The notes: generated by a model not told the origin, from the sequence alone. Counted from the stretch's first letter, positions 23,690 to 41,860 are shown. The stretch: 64,000 nt of DNA from Ovis canadensis (GCF_042477335.2 NC_091250.1:134041384-134105383); one strand, 5' to 3'. Numbers and translations are program-made.

Positions 23690-24008
23690 GCACTTTTTTT
23701 TTTCTGTTGAGTTTTGAAGCCTGTTTATATATTCCAGATACCAGTCCTTTGTTGGGTACATGGCTTGCAAATATTTTCTCCCCGTCTATGTCTACAAAAA
23801 TACCTTGGATGGGAATTGCATTTAGCCTGCAGATCAATCCGAAAACATTCGACATGTTTGCTATGCCGAGTCCTCTGATCCACAGACATAGTACATACCT
23901 CCATTTTTCCAGGTCTTCATTGGTTTCTTCATTTACTGTTGCATAATTCTTAGCATACAGATTCTCTGTGCACTTTGCTAAGCTTACGCCCAAGTATTTA
24001 CTTTTCTT
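23690..24008 (-). mobile_element. L1 ORF2 fragment (minus), split by BovB
   Basis: The minus strand reads as L1 ORF2 C-terminal phrases (KYLGVSLAK, ENYATVNEE, RLNAIPI, EKIFASHVPNKGL), degraded and with a deletion. The element resumes at 27370 (GTCTTTAATTTTGGTTTCCA) on the far side of the full-length BovB. Confidence 0.85.
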
Positions 24009-24017
24009 TGATGTAAC

Positions 24018-27000
24018 TGCAGTGAGCCGTGGCTGTGTGGTGCTGGAGCGGCGAGCAGCCGAGAGGAGATACCCCACGTCCAAGGTCAGGAGCAGTGGCT
24101 GCGCTTTGCTGGAGCAGCTGTGAAGAGATACCCCACGTCCAAGGGAAGAGAAACCCCAGTAAGACAGTAGGCGCTGAGAGAGGGCATCAGAGGGCAGACA
24201 CGCTGAAACCATAATCACAGAAAACTAGCCGATCTGATCACAAGGTCCACAGCCTTGTCTAACTCAATGAAACTAAGCCATGCTGCGAGAGGCCACCCAA
24301 GACAGACGGGTCATGGAGAGTTCTGACAGAATGTGGTCCACTGGAGAAGGGAATGGCAAACCACTTCAGCATTCTTGCCTTGAGAACCCCCGTGAACAGT
24401 ATGAAAAGGCAAAAAGATAGGACACTGAAAGATGAACTCCCCAGGTCGGCAGGTGCCCAGTATGCTACAGGAGATCAGGGGAGAAATAACTCCAGAAAGA
24501 ATGAAGGGATGGAGCCAAAGCAAGAACAACACCCAGCTGTGGATGTGACTGGTGATAGAAGCAAGGTCCGATGCTGTAAAGAGCAATATTGCATAGGAGC
24601 CTGGAATGTCAGGTCCATGAATCAAGGACCCAACATCAAGGAATGTTAGGTCCAGCGAACTAAAATGGACTGGAATGAGTGAATTTACCTCAGATGACCG
24701 TTACATATACTACTGCAGGCAAGAATTCCTTAGAAGAAATGGAGTAACGATCATAGTCAACAAGAGTCTGAAATGCAGTACTTGGATGCAATCTCATAAA
24801 CAACAGAATGATCTCTGTTTGTTTCCAAGGCAAACCATTCAATATCAGGGTAATCCAAGTCTATACCCTGACCAGTAATGCTGAAGAAGCTGAAGTTGAA
24901 CGGTTCTATGAAGACCTACAAGACCTTTTAGAACTAACACCCAAAAAAGATGTGCTTTTCATTATAGGGGACTGGAATGCAAAAGTAGAAAGTCAGAAAC
25001 ACCTGGAGTAACAAGCAAATTTGGCCTCGGAGTACAGAATGAAGCAGGGCAAAGGCTAATAGAGTTTTGCCAAGAGAACGCACTGGTTATAGCAAACACC
25101 CTCGTCCAATAACACAGGAGAAGACTCTACACATGGACATCACCAGATGGTCAACACCGAAATCAGACTGATTATATTCTTTGCAGCCAAAGATGGAGAA
25201 GCTCTATACAGTCAGCAAAAACAAGACCAGGAGCTGACTGTGGCTCAGATCATGAACTCCTTATTGCCAAATTCAGACTCAAATTGAAGAAAGGGGGAAA
25301 ACCACTAGACCATTCAGGTATGACCTAAATCAAATCCCTTACGATTATACAGTGGAAGTGAGAAATAGATTTAAGGGGCTAGATCTGATAGACAGAGTAC
25401 CTGATGAACTATGGACGGAGGTTTGTGACATTGTACAGGAGGCAGGGATCAAGACCATCCCTAAGAAGAAGAAATGCAAAAAAGCAAAATGGCTGCCTGA
25501 GGAGGCCTTGCTGTTAAAAGAAGAGAAGCTAAAAGGAAAGGAGAAAAGGAAAGATACACCCATCTGAATGCAGAGTTCCAGAGAATAGCAGGGAGAGATA
25601 AGAAAGCCTTCCTCAGCGATCAGTGCAAAGAAATAGAGGAAAACAACAGAACAGGAAAGACTAGAGATCTCTTCAAGAAAATTAGAAATACCAAGGGAAC
25701 ATTTCATGCAAAGATGGGCTCAATAAAGGACAGAAATGGTATGGGCCTAACAGAAGCAGAAAATATTAAGAAGAGGTGGCAAGAATACACAGAAGAACTG
25801 TACAAAAAATATCTTCATGACCCAGATAACCACGATGGTGTGATCGCTCGCCTAGAGCCAGACATCCTGGAATATGAAGTCAAGTGGGCCTTAGGAAGCA
25901 TCACTACGAACAAAGCTAGTGGAGGTGATGGCATTTCAGTTGAGCTATTTCAAATCTTGAAAGATGATGCTGTGAAAGTGCTACACTCAATATGCCAGCA
26001 CATTTGCAAAACTCAGCTGTGGCCACAGGACTGGAAAAGATCAGTTTTCATTCCAATCCCAAAGAAAGGCAATGCCAAAGAATGCTCAAACTACCACACA
26101 ATTGCACTCATCTCACACGCTAGTAAAGTAATGCTCCAAATTCTCCAAGCCAGGCTTCAGCAACACGTGAACCATGAACTTCCAGATGTTCAAGCTGATT
26201 TTAGAAAAGGCAGAGGAACCAGAGATGAAACTTCCAACATCCACTGGATCATCAAAAAAGCAAGAGAGTTCCAGAAAAACATCTATTTCTGCCTTATTGA
26301 CTCTGCCAAAGCCTTTGACTGTGTGGATCACAATAAACTGTGGAAATTCTGAAAGAGATGGGAATACCAGACCACATGACCTGCCTTTTGAGAAATCTAT
26401 ATGCAGGTCAGGAAGCAACAGTTAGAACTGGACATGGAACAACAGACTGTTTCCAAATAGGAAAAGGAGTACTTCAAGGCTGTATATTGTCACCTTGCTT
26501 ATTTAACTTATATGCAGAGTACATCATGAGACACGCTGGACTGGAAGAAACACTAGCTGGACTCAAGATTGCCGGGAGAAATATCAGTAACCTCAGATAT
26601 GCAGATGACACCACCCTTATGGCAGAAAGTGAAGAGGAACTGAACAACCTCCTGTTGAAAGTGAAAGAGAAAAGTGAAAAAGTTGGCTTAAAGCTCAACA
26701 TTCAGAAAACTTAAGATCATGGCATCTGGTCCCATCACTTCATGGCAAATAGATGGGGAAACCGTGGAAACAGTGGCTGACTTTATTTTTTGGGCTCCAA
26801 AATCACTGCAGATGGTGACTGCAGCCATGAAATTAAGAGACACTTACTCCTCGGAAGGAAAGTTATGACCAACCTAGATAGCATGTCAAAAGCAGAGACA
26901 TTACTTTGCCAACAAAGGTCCATCTAGTCTAGGCTATGGTTTTTCCAGTAGTCATGTATGGATGTGAGAGTTGGACCACAAAGAAGGCTGAGTGCTGAGA

Positions 27001-27360
27001 AATTGAAGCTTTTGAACTGTGGTGTTGGAGGAGATCTTGAGAGTCCCTTGGACTGCAAAGAGATCCAAACAGTCCATCCTAAAGGTGATCAGCCAGAGTA
27101 TTTATTGGAAGGACTGATGCTGAATCTGAAACTCCAATATTTTGGCAACTAATTCGATGAGCTGACTCATTGGAAAAGACCCTGATGCTGGGAAAGATTG
27201 AGGGCAGGTGGAGAAGGGATGAGATGGTTGGATGGCATCATGGACTCAGTGGACATGAGTCTGAGCAAACTCCGGGAGTTGGTGATAGACAGGGAGGCCT
27301 GGCAAGCTGCAGTCCATGGTGTCGCAAAGAGTTGGACATGATTGAATGACTAAATTGAAC
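24018..27360 (+). mobile_element. Full-length BovB (RTE) LINE with 9-bp target duplication
   Basis: The element is about 3.34 kb. The 5' UTR begins CAGTGAGCCGTGGCTGTGTG-like and has two GATACCCCACGTCCAAG boxes near 24070 and 24125. The endonuclease region spans about 24.35-25.3 kb and the reverse transcriptase about 25.7-26.7 kb, including AKAFDCVDHNKL (near 26310) and the catalytic YADDT at 26598-26612. A GAACTGATG tail closes it. TGATGTAAC flanks it at 24009-24017 and 27361-27369, inside an antisense L1. The protein frame is broken into several pieces (for example 24353-24649, 25714-26352, 26340-26714), so the element is non-autonomous today despite an intact YADD. Confidence 0.95.
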
Positions 27361-27369
27361 TGATGTAAC

Positions 27370-27420
27370 CATAAAGCATGTGTCTTTAATTTTGGTTTCC
27401 ACATGTTTAAAGCTGATGTA
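27370..27420 (-). repeat. L1 remainder beyond the BovB insertion
   Basis: GTCTTTAATTTTGGTTTCCA and the following ACATGTTTAAAGC continue the antisense L1 that was split at 24017. This supports the insertion point deduced from the duplication. Confidence 0.75.
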
Positions 27421-27683
27421 TAGGAAGGGATTGATGGTTCTGCCTACTCCAGCAGAGCCCTCTGGAGAGGGAGGAGAGCCCTGCAGCAGTGCAGGGGCTC
27501 GAGAGGAGGCGAGGAGGGAGAGCGCAAGCCAGCCTCCTGCCTGCAGGGGCCCTCAGGAGGAGGACTGCAGGGAGTCAGGGGAGGTGGGCCCTCAGGGGAG
27601 GAAGGAAGCTGGACAGGAGACTGCCCGCCCACAGGAGAGCTCTTGCGGGAGAGAGGAGGTGGCCCTTTTCTCCTTCCGGCCTT

Positions 27684-29358
27684 CAGTTCAGTTCAGTTGC
27701 TCAGTTGTGTCTGACTCTTTGCAACCCCATGGGTTGCAGCACGTCAGGCCTCCCTGTCCATCACCAACTCCCGGAGCTTGCTCAAACTCATGTCCATTGA
27801 GTCGGTGATGCCATCCAACCATCTCATCCTCTGTTGTCCCCTTCTCCTCCTGTCTCCAATCTTTCCCAGAATCAGGGTCTTTTCAAATGAGTCAGCTCTT
27901 CACATCAGGTGGCCAAAATATTAGCACTTCAGCTTCAGCACCAGTCCTTCCAACGATTATTCGGGGCTGATTTCCTTTAAGGTTGACTTGTTTTATCTCC
28001 TTGCAGTCCAAGGGACTCTCAAGAGTCTCCTCCAACACCAAAGTTCGAAAGCTTCAATTTTTCAGCACTCAGCCTTCTTTATGGTCCAACTCTCACATCC
28101 ATACATGACTACAGGAAAAACCATAGCTTTGACTATACAGACACTTATCAGCAAAGTGATGTCTCTGCTTTATAATATGCTGTCTAGGTTGGTCATAGCT
28201 TTTCTTCCAAGGAGCGATTGTCTTTAAATTTCATGGCAGTCACCATCTGTAGTGATTTTTGGAGTCCAAGAAAATAAAATCTGTCACTGTTTCCATTGTT
28301 TCACCATCTGTTTGTCATGAAGTAATGGGGCTGGATGCCATGATCTTAGTTTCTTGAAGGTTGAGTTTTAAGCCAGCTTTTTCACTCTCCTCTTTCACCT
28401 TCATCAAGAGGCTCTTTAGCTCTTCACTTTCTGCCATTAGGGTGGTGTCATCTGCATATCTGAGGTTATTGATATTTCTCCCGGCAATCTTGATTCCAGC
28501 TCGTGTTTCATGTAGCCTGGCATTTTATATGATGTCTCTGCATAGAAGTTAAATAAGCAGTATGACAATATACAGCCTTGACGTAGCCCTTTCCCAATTT
28601 TGAACAATCAATTGTTCCATGTGCAGTTCTAACTGTTGCTTCTTGATCTGAATACACGTTTCTCAGAAGGCAGGTAAAGTGGTTTGGTATTCCCATCTCT
28701 AAGAATTTTCTACAGTTTGTTTTTCTACAGTTTAATCCACACAGTCAAAGCCTTTAGCACATCCAATGAAGCAGAAATAGATGTTTTCCTGGAATTCCCT
28801 TGCTTTTTCTATGATCCAGTGGATGTTGGCAATTCTGGTTTCTCTACCTTTTCTAAATCCAGCTTGAACATCTGGAAGTTCACGGTTCACGTACTGTTGA
28901 AGCCCATGTTGAAGGGTTTTGAGCATCCCCTTGCTAGCATGTGAGATGAGTGCAATGTCAGTACTTTCAGCATTCTTTGGCATTGCCTTTCTTTGGGATG
29001 GAATGAAAACTGACCTCTTCCAGTCCTGTGCCCACTGTTGAGTTTTCCAAATTTGCTGGCATACTGAGTGCAGTACTTTAACAGCCTCATCTTTCAGGAT
29101 TTGAAGTAGCTCAGCTGGAGTTCCATCACCTCCAGTAGCTTTGTTCATAGCAATGCTTCCTAAGGCCCACTTGACTGACTGCATGCGCCAGGACGTCTGG
29201 CTCTGGGTGAGTGACCGCACCGTCATGCACACACAGACCATTAGGGCTTTCTGAATGGTTCCTCTGTGACATTTGCCACTTCTCTGCACCTACTAGGGCC
29301 TTACCGTTCCTGTCCTTTATTTGCCCATCTTTGCTTGAAATGTTCCCTTGGGATCCCT
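27684..29358 (-). mobile_element. BovB LINE, 5'-truncated (minus)
   Basis: The tail (GTTCAGTTCAGTTGCTCAG, minus orientation) is at 27684. The copy extends back through the C-terminal region, an RT core with several indels, and the region just upstream of RT near 29350. It lies tail-to-tail with the full-length copy ending at 27360, separated by about 0.32 kb of GC-rich sequence. It is coding-dead. Confidence 0.92.
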
Positions 29359-29962
29359 GTGTGCAAGCCCACAGAAATCTGTCTCGTGTTTTCTCAGCTG
29401 CAAACTGCACATTCCCGGGTAGGGGGGGGTCACCTGCTCCTCCCTGGCCCACGGTCCCGTGCTCTGGCACAGCCCTTTCCCTGAGTATGAGGACAGGCTA
29501 GTCTCCACCTCCCCCTCTGCCGGCATCATCTCTGCTGCTCCTCCCTCAGTCCTGCTTCTCTGCAGGGCTGACTCAAGTGGAGTCTAGAGCATTGATTGGA
29601 GGCGCTTTGCAAACTGACTCCAGCCTCCTCCTCCAGGTTGGCCTCCAGCCTCCAGCTGTTACTTCTTTGGGTCTCAGGAAATTGGTGGGTGGGGGTGGCG
29701 GAGGGGTTCTTTCCACAGCCCCTTTCAGGAAGTGCGGCCTTTTCGCGCGGCAGTGATTTCCCGGAGCCGCTCCTGACCCACGTGCGTGAGCGCCTCCATC
29801 GCAGGGACCTCGCAGCGGCCCTGCGGGGGCATTTTGGTCCCCTTTCAGCCTGACCAGTGGTGACCCGTGCCTGGGGGGCGGGTTCTGATCCGACCCCACC
29901 TCCGAGGGCGGTCCTGGCTCATCAGCGCGGCTCCAAAAGTCGGCGGCCCGGGTGCAGCGGCA

Positions 29963-36963
<7,001 letters not shown>

Positions 36964-37700
36964 GGCTCCACCGCAGCACCTTGGCTCCCAGCAGCCCCCT
37001 CCTGGAACTGGTGCTCCTGGCCCTGCCTCCTTCCTCCTGGGAGCCATCCAAGACATCTCAGGGGTCCTGTAGAGGGCCAGAGGCTGGAGAGCAGTTGGCA
37101 TGAGAAAAAGAGGACCTGGGGATGTGAAGGGGAGGCAGGGACGTGGGCTCTGGTCCCTTTGGCTGAACCTGTCATGACTGAGGCTGGGATGACGTTGGCA
37201 TCTTGGGGGGACCCAGGGTCGTGGCAGGGGGTCCCAGGGGATTCTCTGTGGCCATAGCAAGAAGAGCTGCTGCTGTGCAGACAAGAGGCCACTGACCAGG
37301 TGGCTACTGCAGGGGCTGGCCTGGCACTGGGGGCCCAGGGTGAGGGGGAACTGAGTGGGTGTGGGATTCTGAGGGCCCCAGCATGGCTGAGTGTGGAGTG
37401 GACAGGTGTGAGGAAGGCCTTCCTTGAAGGAGCCTGTACCAGAGCCACCTGTGTTCCACCTCTGCTGACCGCTGAATGACCAGCCCTCCCGTCTGGTGCC
37501 AGCATAGATGGACACAGCAGGTGGGACCAGGCTGGGCAGGAGGCAGAGGGTGGGCCCCAGGCAGACGCTGCTGCTCCCTGAAGACCCTCCTGCCCCTAGG
37601 GGGTTACCCCCACCCCAGACCTTCTCTACCCCATGGACACTCCCACCCCCAGGAGGACACCTCCGCCCAAGAGAGACACTGTGAGCAGGAAGGCTTGAGG
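36964..37700 (+). other. SLC49A3 3' UTR and convergent intergenic stretch
   Basis: The sequence runs from the SLC49A3 stop to the end of the MYL5 relic, which is transcribed toward it. I see neither AATAAA nor ATTAAA on the plus strand. The long minus open frame here (36643-37905) overlaps the last SLC49A3 exon antisense and has no family features. Confidence 0.5.
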
Positions 37701-37707
37701 GTTCATG

Positions 37708-37713
37708 TTTATT
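37708..37713 (-). terminator. MYL5: Relic poly(A) signal of MYL5
   Basis: AATAAA on the minus strand, about 35 bp past the last recognisable MYL5 codon. It fits the original 3' end of the gene. Confidence 0.6.
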
Positions 37714-37747
37714 CAACTGGCTACAGCCCCGCGGGGTAGGGTGCCTC

Positions 37748-39383
37748 TCACTCCTCTTCCCACAGGCAAGCACGTGGCTCAGGCTTGTAGCCCAGGCTGC
37801 CTGCAATATCGCTGGTGGTCGACCTGCAAGTTTGGTGGGGGGGTGGCAGGCCCAGGCCGGCATGGAGGGAGTGGAGGGTCCCCAAGGCTGCAGCCAGCAG
37901 GTCAATTACAGGAACCGGACTCCAGGCTCTGTCTTGTTTCTGCGCGTGGGGGGAAGCTGCGGGAGACCCTGCAGGGCAAGGGGTGGGGCTGGGGCTGGCG
38001 TCCCCCTTCCTGGACACTGGGCGTCCCAGCCTCCTGATGCTGCAGCTTCTAGGGGCGGAGGCACATCCCCCTGGAGCCCCGGGCGCCATGCCTGGGCCTC
38101 ACAGAGGGCCTTGGGGAAGGACGTAGGGCGCCAGGGGCCGAACCTCTTCAGCCGTCATGTTGTTGGCCTGGGACACGAGCTGCCGCCTGCTGCTGAGGAC
38201 AGCAGGGAGGGGCCAGATTTCTGGGGAAGGCACTGCGGAGAAGGCAGTGGCACCCACTCCAGTACTCTTGTCCGGAAAATCCCATGGACTGAGGAGCCTG
38301 GTGGGCTGCAGTCCATGGGGCTGCTGAGGGTCGGACACGACTGAAGTGAGCAGCAGCAGCAGTAGCAGCAGGGAAGGCGCTGGCTCTGAGCTGGAGGGGT
38401 GGCCCAGGGGGCCCCTGCGATGGGTCCTCATGGGGGGCAGGTCTACCCCCTTCAATCCCACCCACTCACGGGGCAGGTGCCTCTTGGGAGCCTGGCCCTG
38501 GGTGAGTCCTGGGCACTAGGGGGGACCACAGGGAGCCATCCCCGACTCCCACATCCCTGGGGCAACAGCCTGGCACACTGAATAGTCCTGTTCATGAGGC
38601 TGAAGTAGCCCCCAGAGGGGGTAAAAACCCAGCGATGGTCTGAACGGCAGTGACCGCTGGCCCCACGTGGGTATGGCCGATCCTGCCCTGGGTTACCCTG
38701 AGGGACTCTGGATCCTAGGAAGGCGGATCAAGGCCTGAAAGCTGGGGCAGGTGTGGTGGGGGCTGGTGGTGGGCCTGGCTTCCTCACGCCCTGGTGGTGC
38801 CCGGGTGCCCAGCGTCATGCTCACTAGTCCTTGTTGGTGCTGCCCTTGCCATCTGGGCCCAGCATCTCCAATGCGCTGAGGAGTCTTCTCAGGGTGCATG
38901 CCTGCCCAGAGGCGGCCTCGAGCCTTGGGCGTCTCAGGTGCTAGTCCTGCCCCTCTCCACCCAGGGCTCCATGTCCTTGCCCACTTGATGCTCTCAGTGG
39001 CCTTCCCACTCTGAATGCCTGAGAGACCCTCAGCTCCCGCCCCAGGGTACTGTTCTTGGAGTCCCCTTGGTCCTGCCAGGCCCAGAGGTGGGCAGTTTCT
39101 CAGTGAGGGACAGAGGTCCCCACCAGCTGGTGGAGGAGGGGTGGGCCTGGGCTGGGGGCCGACAGGGCACCCAGACGTGGGTCCCGGAATGCCAGGTCCT
39201 AGAGACTTTCAAGAGGTCTGCAAATCTGGGTTTTATGTGAGATGTGCAGACATCAGGAGTTGAGTAAGCCTGGTGCTCACCCTCAGCTTCTCCCCAACAC
39301 GTTCAGGAACACGGTGAGGTCGATGGGCCCCAAGGCCTCCTTGAACCTTGCATCCAGCTCGTAATCCTTGACTCTGATCTTGC
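37748..39383 (-). pseudogene. MYL5: MYL5 relic (myosin light chain 5), disabled
   Basis: Four minus-strand remnants lie in the order and phase of MYL5 exons 4-7. Exon 4 (39281-39383) reads VKDYELDARFKEALGPIDLT and VFLNV, then frameshifts to a TGA at 39283-39285, because TTGGGGAG stands where TTTGGGGAG is expected. Exon 5 (38825-38901) keeps PDGKG, but the first calcium-loop Asp is Gly. Exon 6 (38144-38192, 49 bp) reads LVSQANNMTAEE. Exon 7 (37748-37823) has lost about 14 bp in the DQMFQFA region and has a second frame slip before the GEEKEE end. The first EF-hand exon cannot be found between 39384 and 40200. Splice sites are partly kept. MYL5 is an intact regulatory light chain gene in human. 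A sequencing error could explain one indel, but not all of these together. Confidence 0.85.
38233..38365 (+). repeat. Bov-A SINE in a MYL5 relic intron
   Basis: GGAGAAGGCAGTGGCACCCA ... GGTCGGACACGACTGAAGTG followed by an AGCAGC run is the plus-oriented Bov-A core. It lies between relic exons 5 and 6. Confidence 0.88.
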
Positions 39384-40240
39384 CTGTTGCAGGAATGGGG
39401 GGATGGGGGTGGGGGTCACAGGGCAGGAGTATCAGTGTCCTGGTGGCCTTGTGGAGGGGCTGCCCCCCTCCATCATTCTCCAGGTGTCCCCAACCCACGT
39501 TGCCATGGGAACTGTGTATAAGCACAGCAGGTTCAGCTGGGAGACTGGCCACCACTGCCCACCTCTGGGCAGCCTCCTCTGCACACCCGGGCTGGGTCAG
39601 CTTTGTCCTCCTTTGGGCTGACCACAGAGCTGGGTGACAGAATACCCCACCAGTGTGACCCCTGCTTCCCCGGCAGAAGACAGCAGAAATGAGGGTGAGG
39701 GCCTCTCTGACGTGGACCTTGAAGCTTGGGGCTGCAAGGTCCTGAGGGCTAGAGTTGGGAGACCGAGAGAGCAGGCTCTGCTAGGCTGGCCTTCTCGGGA
39801 GGACCTGTGCCCCTTTCTGCTGGGGAGGCTGCAGCGGTGAGGAAACCCTAGCTCTGCCGGGGGACTGGGAATGGGGCCGATGGTGGGTAGAGGGGCACCC
39901 ACGGCCGTGCCGCCCCAGGAAGGGGCTCGGGCCACACGGTCGACCTGGCCTGTGAGTCCAGAGAGGCCGGACATGGCCACCCCCTCCGCTGGGAGCCAGC
40001 CTGCACTCAGGCTACACTTTGTACCCGGACCCCGGATTGCCTGTCCAAGCCTCGAGCCCCTTCCCGGTTCGTCCCCGGGGCTGGTCTGGGGGGACCGCGG
40101 CCCGGACAGGCCTGGGTGTGGCTGGAGCCGCGGGTGGGGCGAGACAGGCAGGAGAGAGCTCGGGTTTTCACTTTGTACAGTGTACTCACACTTTTCAAAT
40201 ATTTGTACCCGAGGTGTGCGGGCCTCGACTTGTGCTCACC
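39384..40240. other. MYL5 5' region, exons not recognisable
   Basis: This is where MYL5 exons 1-3 should lie. A weak minus-strand resemblance to the EF-hand exon (FK...EALTLI near 39690-39720) is too poor to call. No repeat insertion explains the absence. Confidence 0.5.
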
Positions 40241-40311
40241 ATGGTTCGAAAACGTCAGGAGACAGCACGGTCGCACCTGCTGCAGCGAGCGCGCACTCGC
40301 TGCCCGGCCAC

Positions 40312-40322
40312 TGCGCATGCGG
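40312..40322. promoter_or_regulatory. NRF-1-like site upstream of ATP5ME
   Basis: TGCGCATGCGG matches the NRF-1 consensus (TGCGCATGCGCA) except at its end, 145 bp upstream of the ATG. NRF-1 is an established regulator of nuclear OXPHOS genes, which fits the gene. Confidence 0.6.
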
Positions 40323-40440
40323 GGCCGCCGCGCGCCGCGCCTGATGACGCCGCCCTGCGTGCGCGCGCCCGGCCGCGCCTCTGCGTCTGCGTCCCCGCGG
40401 TGTTCAGGGCCTTGCGGCGTCCTCTCCGGTCCGAATTGTG

Positions 40441-40447
40441 CTTCCGG
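40441..40447. promoter_or_regulatory. ETS/GABP-like site at the ATP5ME start
   Basis: CTTCCGG, the reverse of the CCGGAAG core bound by GABP (NRF-2), lies 20 bp upstream of the ATG. An AAGATGG YY1-like motif overlaps the start codon (40465-40470). Both are typical of respiratory-chain promoters. Motif evidence only. Confidence 0.5.
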
Positions 40448-40466
40448 TGCGAGGGTCACGGACAAG

Positions 40467-41860
40467 ATGGTTCCGCCGGTGCAGGTCTCGCCGCTCATCA
40501 AGGTGAGCCAGGCTCCGCCGCCGCCGCCGCTGAGCGGCTCTGCGTGGGCAACGCGCGGGAGCGCCTCGGCGCGGCTCGCGGCGCCCCCGACTCTCAGCGG
40601 CCCCCGCCCTGACCCGGAGGCCGCGACCCTCCCCATCGGGCCCCGACGCCGCGCGTGCGATCCCCGCTGCCCCCCGCCCTCGCGCAGCGCCCGGGACCCC
40701 CGCCCTGACCGCGACCCTGTGGGCTGAGACCGCGGGCGTGACCTCCACCCCTCCCCTCTCTCAGCGCCCCGGACCCCGACCCTGTGGGCTGAGCGCCCCC
40801 AGGCGCGGTCCCCCCTGCCGCCCCTGACCGCTTTTCCCCACAGCTTGGCCGTTACTCCGCTCTGTTCCTCGGCATGGCCTACGGCGCCAAGCGCTACAGT
40901 GAGTGTCCGCGGGCGTCTGCGGCCCCCCGGCCGGAGTGGGAGAGGGGCGGCGCGGGAGGCCCCTGACCTGAGACCCGAGAGGGCAGGACCCCGCGCGCGG
41001 CCGGTTGGAGGTTGGCCGGGCAGCACCTTGGAGCACAGAGGACTGAGTGCGGGGCGGCTGGGTGCCTGGGGTGGCCGCGGGGGTCCTGTAGCTGCCCTCC
41101 GGGTCGGGCTCTCCGTTAGGAGGTGGGTGTCAGGCCTTCACCTACATCCAGGTAAAGGAGAGTGGGAATCGGGCGCCCCTGGCACTCAGTGTACCTGAGG
41201 ATGGCTTTGCCTGTGAACTGAATTCCTTTTCGAGCTTCAGTGAAAACGTTCACTGGACACCCCCGCCCCCGCCTTCCCTTTGACAGATTACCTGAAACCT
41301 CGGGCAGAAGAGGAGAGGAGGCTTGCAGCCGAGGAGAAGAAGAAGCGGGATGAGCAGAAGCGCATCGAGCGGGAGCTGGCGGAAGGTGCTCATGCGGCTG
41401 TCCCCCACCCCGCGTTGGGTTTTCAGAAACAGCTGCTGCTTCATACGGAGCAGCAAGTGGAGAGGAAAGGCCACCGCCTTTTCCATTTCCACTGGCCCCT
41501 GGGCCATCCTCTGCGGAGTGGGGTGGGGGTGGGGAAGGAGAGCCTTTGTGGGGGGTGGGTGCTAACCTGCCTTTAGTGAGGCTCGGCCCCTGGGCCTTAG
41601 AGGTGGACTGTCTCAGCCTTAGAGGCCACACAACCAGAGCCAGGCTCCACCCTCCCTGACCGCGGGGGCAGGTCCCAGTGAGAACCCGCAGGTTAAGGAA
41701 GGCTGAGGATATAGTGGAAACAGAGCATAGCCAGGCGTGAGACGAGACGCTGGATGGTTTAACCCCCAAAATCTAAGGTGGCCCTTTTGGGTGGCAGGCG
41801 TGTGTAATGATGTGTTTTCCTTCTAACTTTCCAGCCCAAGAGGACACCATATTGAAGTGA
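40467..41860 (+). CDS. ATP5ME: ATP5ME (ATP5I), F1Fo ATP synthase subunit e
   Basis: Coding exons: 40467-40502, 40844-40898, 41287-41385, 41835-41860. They total 216 bp, i.e. 71 residues plus TGA, all junctions GT-AG and in phase. The product opens MVPPVQVSPLIK, has a membrane stretch LGRYSALFLGMAYGAKRYN with the GxxxG-like glycines of subunit e, then a charged helix rich in Glu, Lys and Arg (EEERRLAAEEKKKRDEQK), and ends EDTILK. It matches mammalian subunit e in length and sequence. The protein sits in the inner mitochondrial membrane, where it helps ATP synthase dimerise with subunit g. The start has A at -3 and G at +4. Confidence 0.98.

Larger units (their letters stand above)
40250..40900 (+). 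promoter_or_regulatory. ATP5ME: CpG island and promoter of ATP5ME
   Basis: CpG-dense region covering the upstream sequence, exon 1 and intron 1 of ATP5ME. In human, ATP5ME and MYL5 are divergent neighbours, so this was probably a shared promoter region. No TATA box is seen. An NRF-1-like and an ETS-like site sit upstream of the start codon. Confidence 0.8.

Noticed and set aside
25714-26714. Reverse transcriptase as a possible domesticated host gene
   Set aside because: The RT pieces belong to a BovB element with frameshifts and 9-bp target duplications, which marks a transposon copy.
40007-41026. 339-codon minus open frame
   Set aside because: It is antisense to the ATP5ME CpG island and first exons; Arg/Gly-rich composition only.
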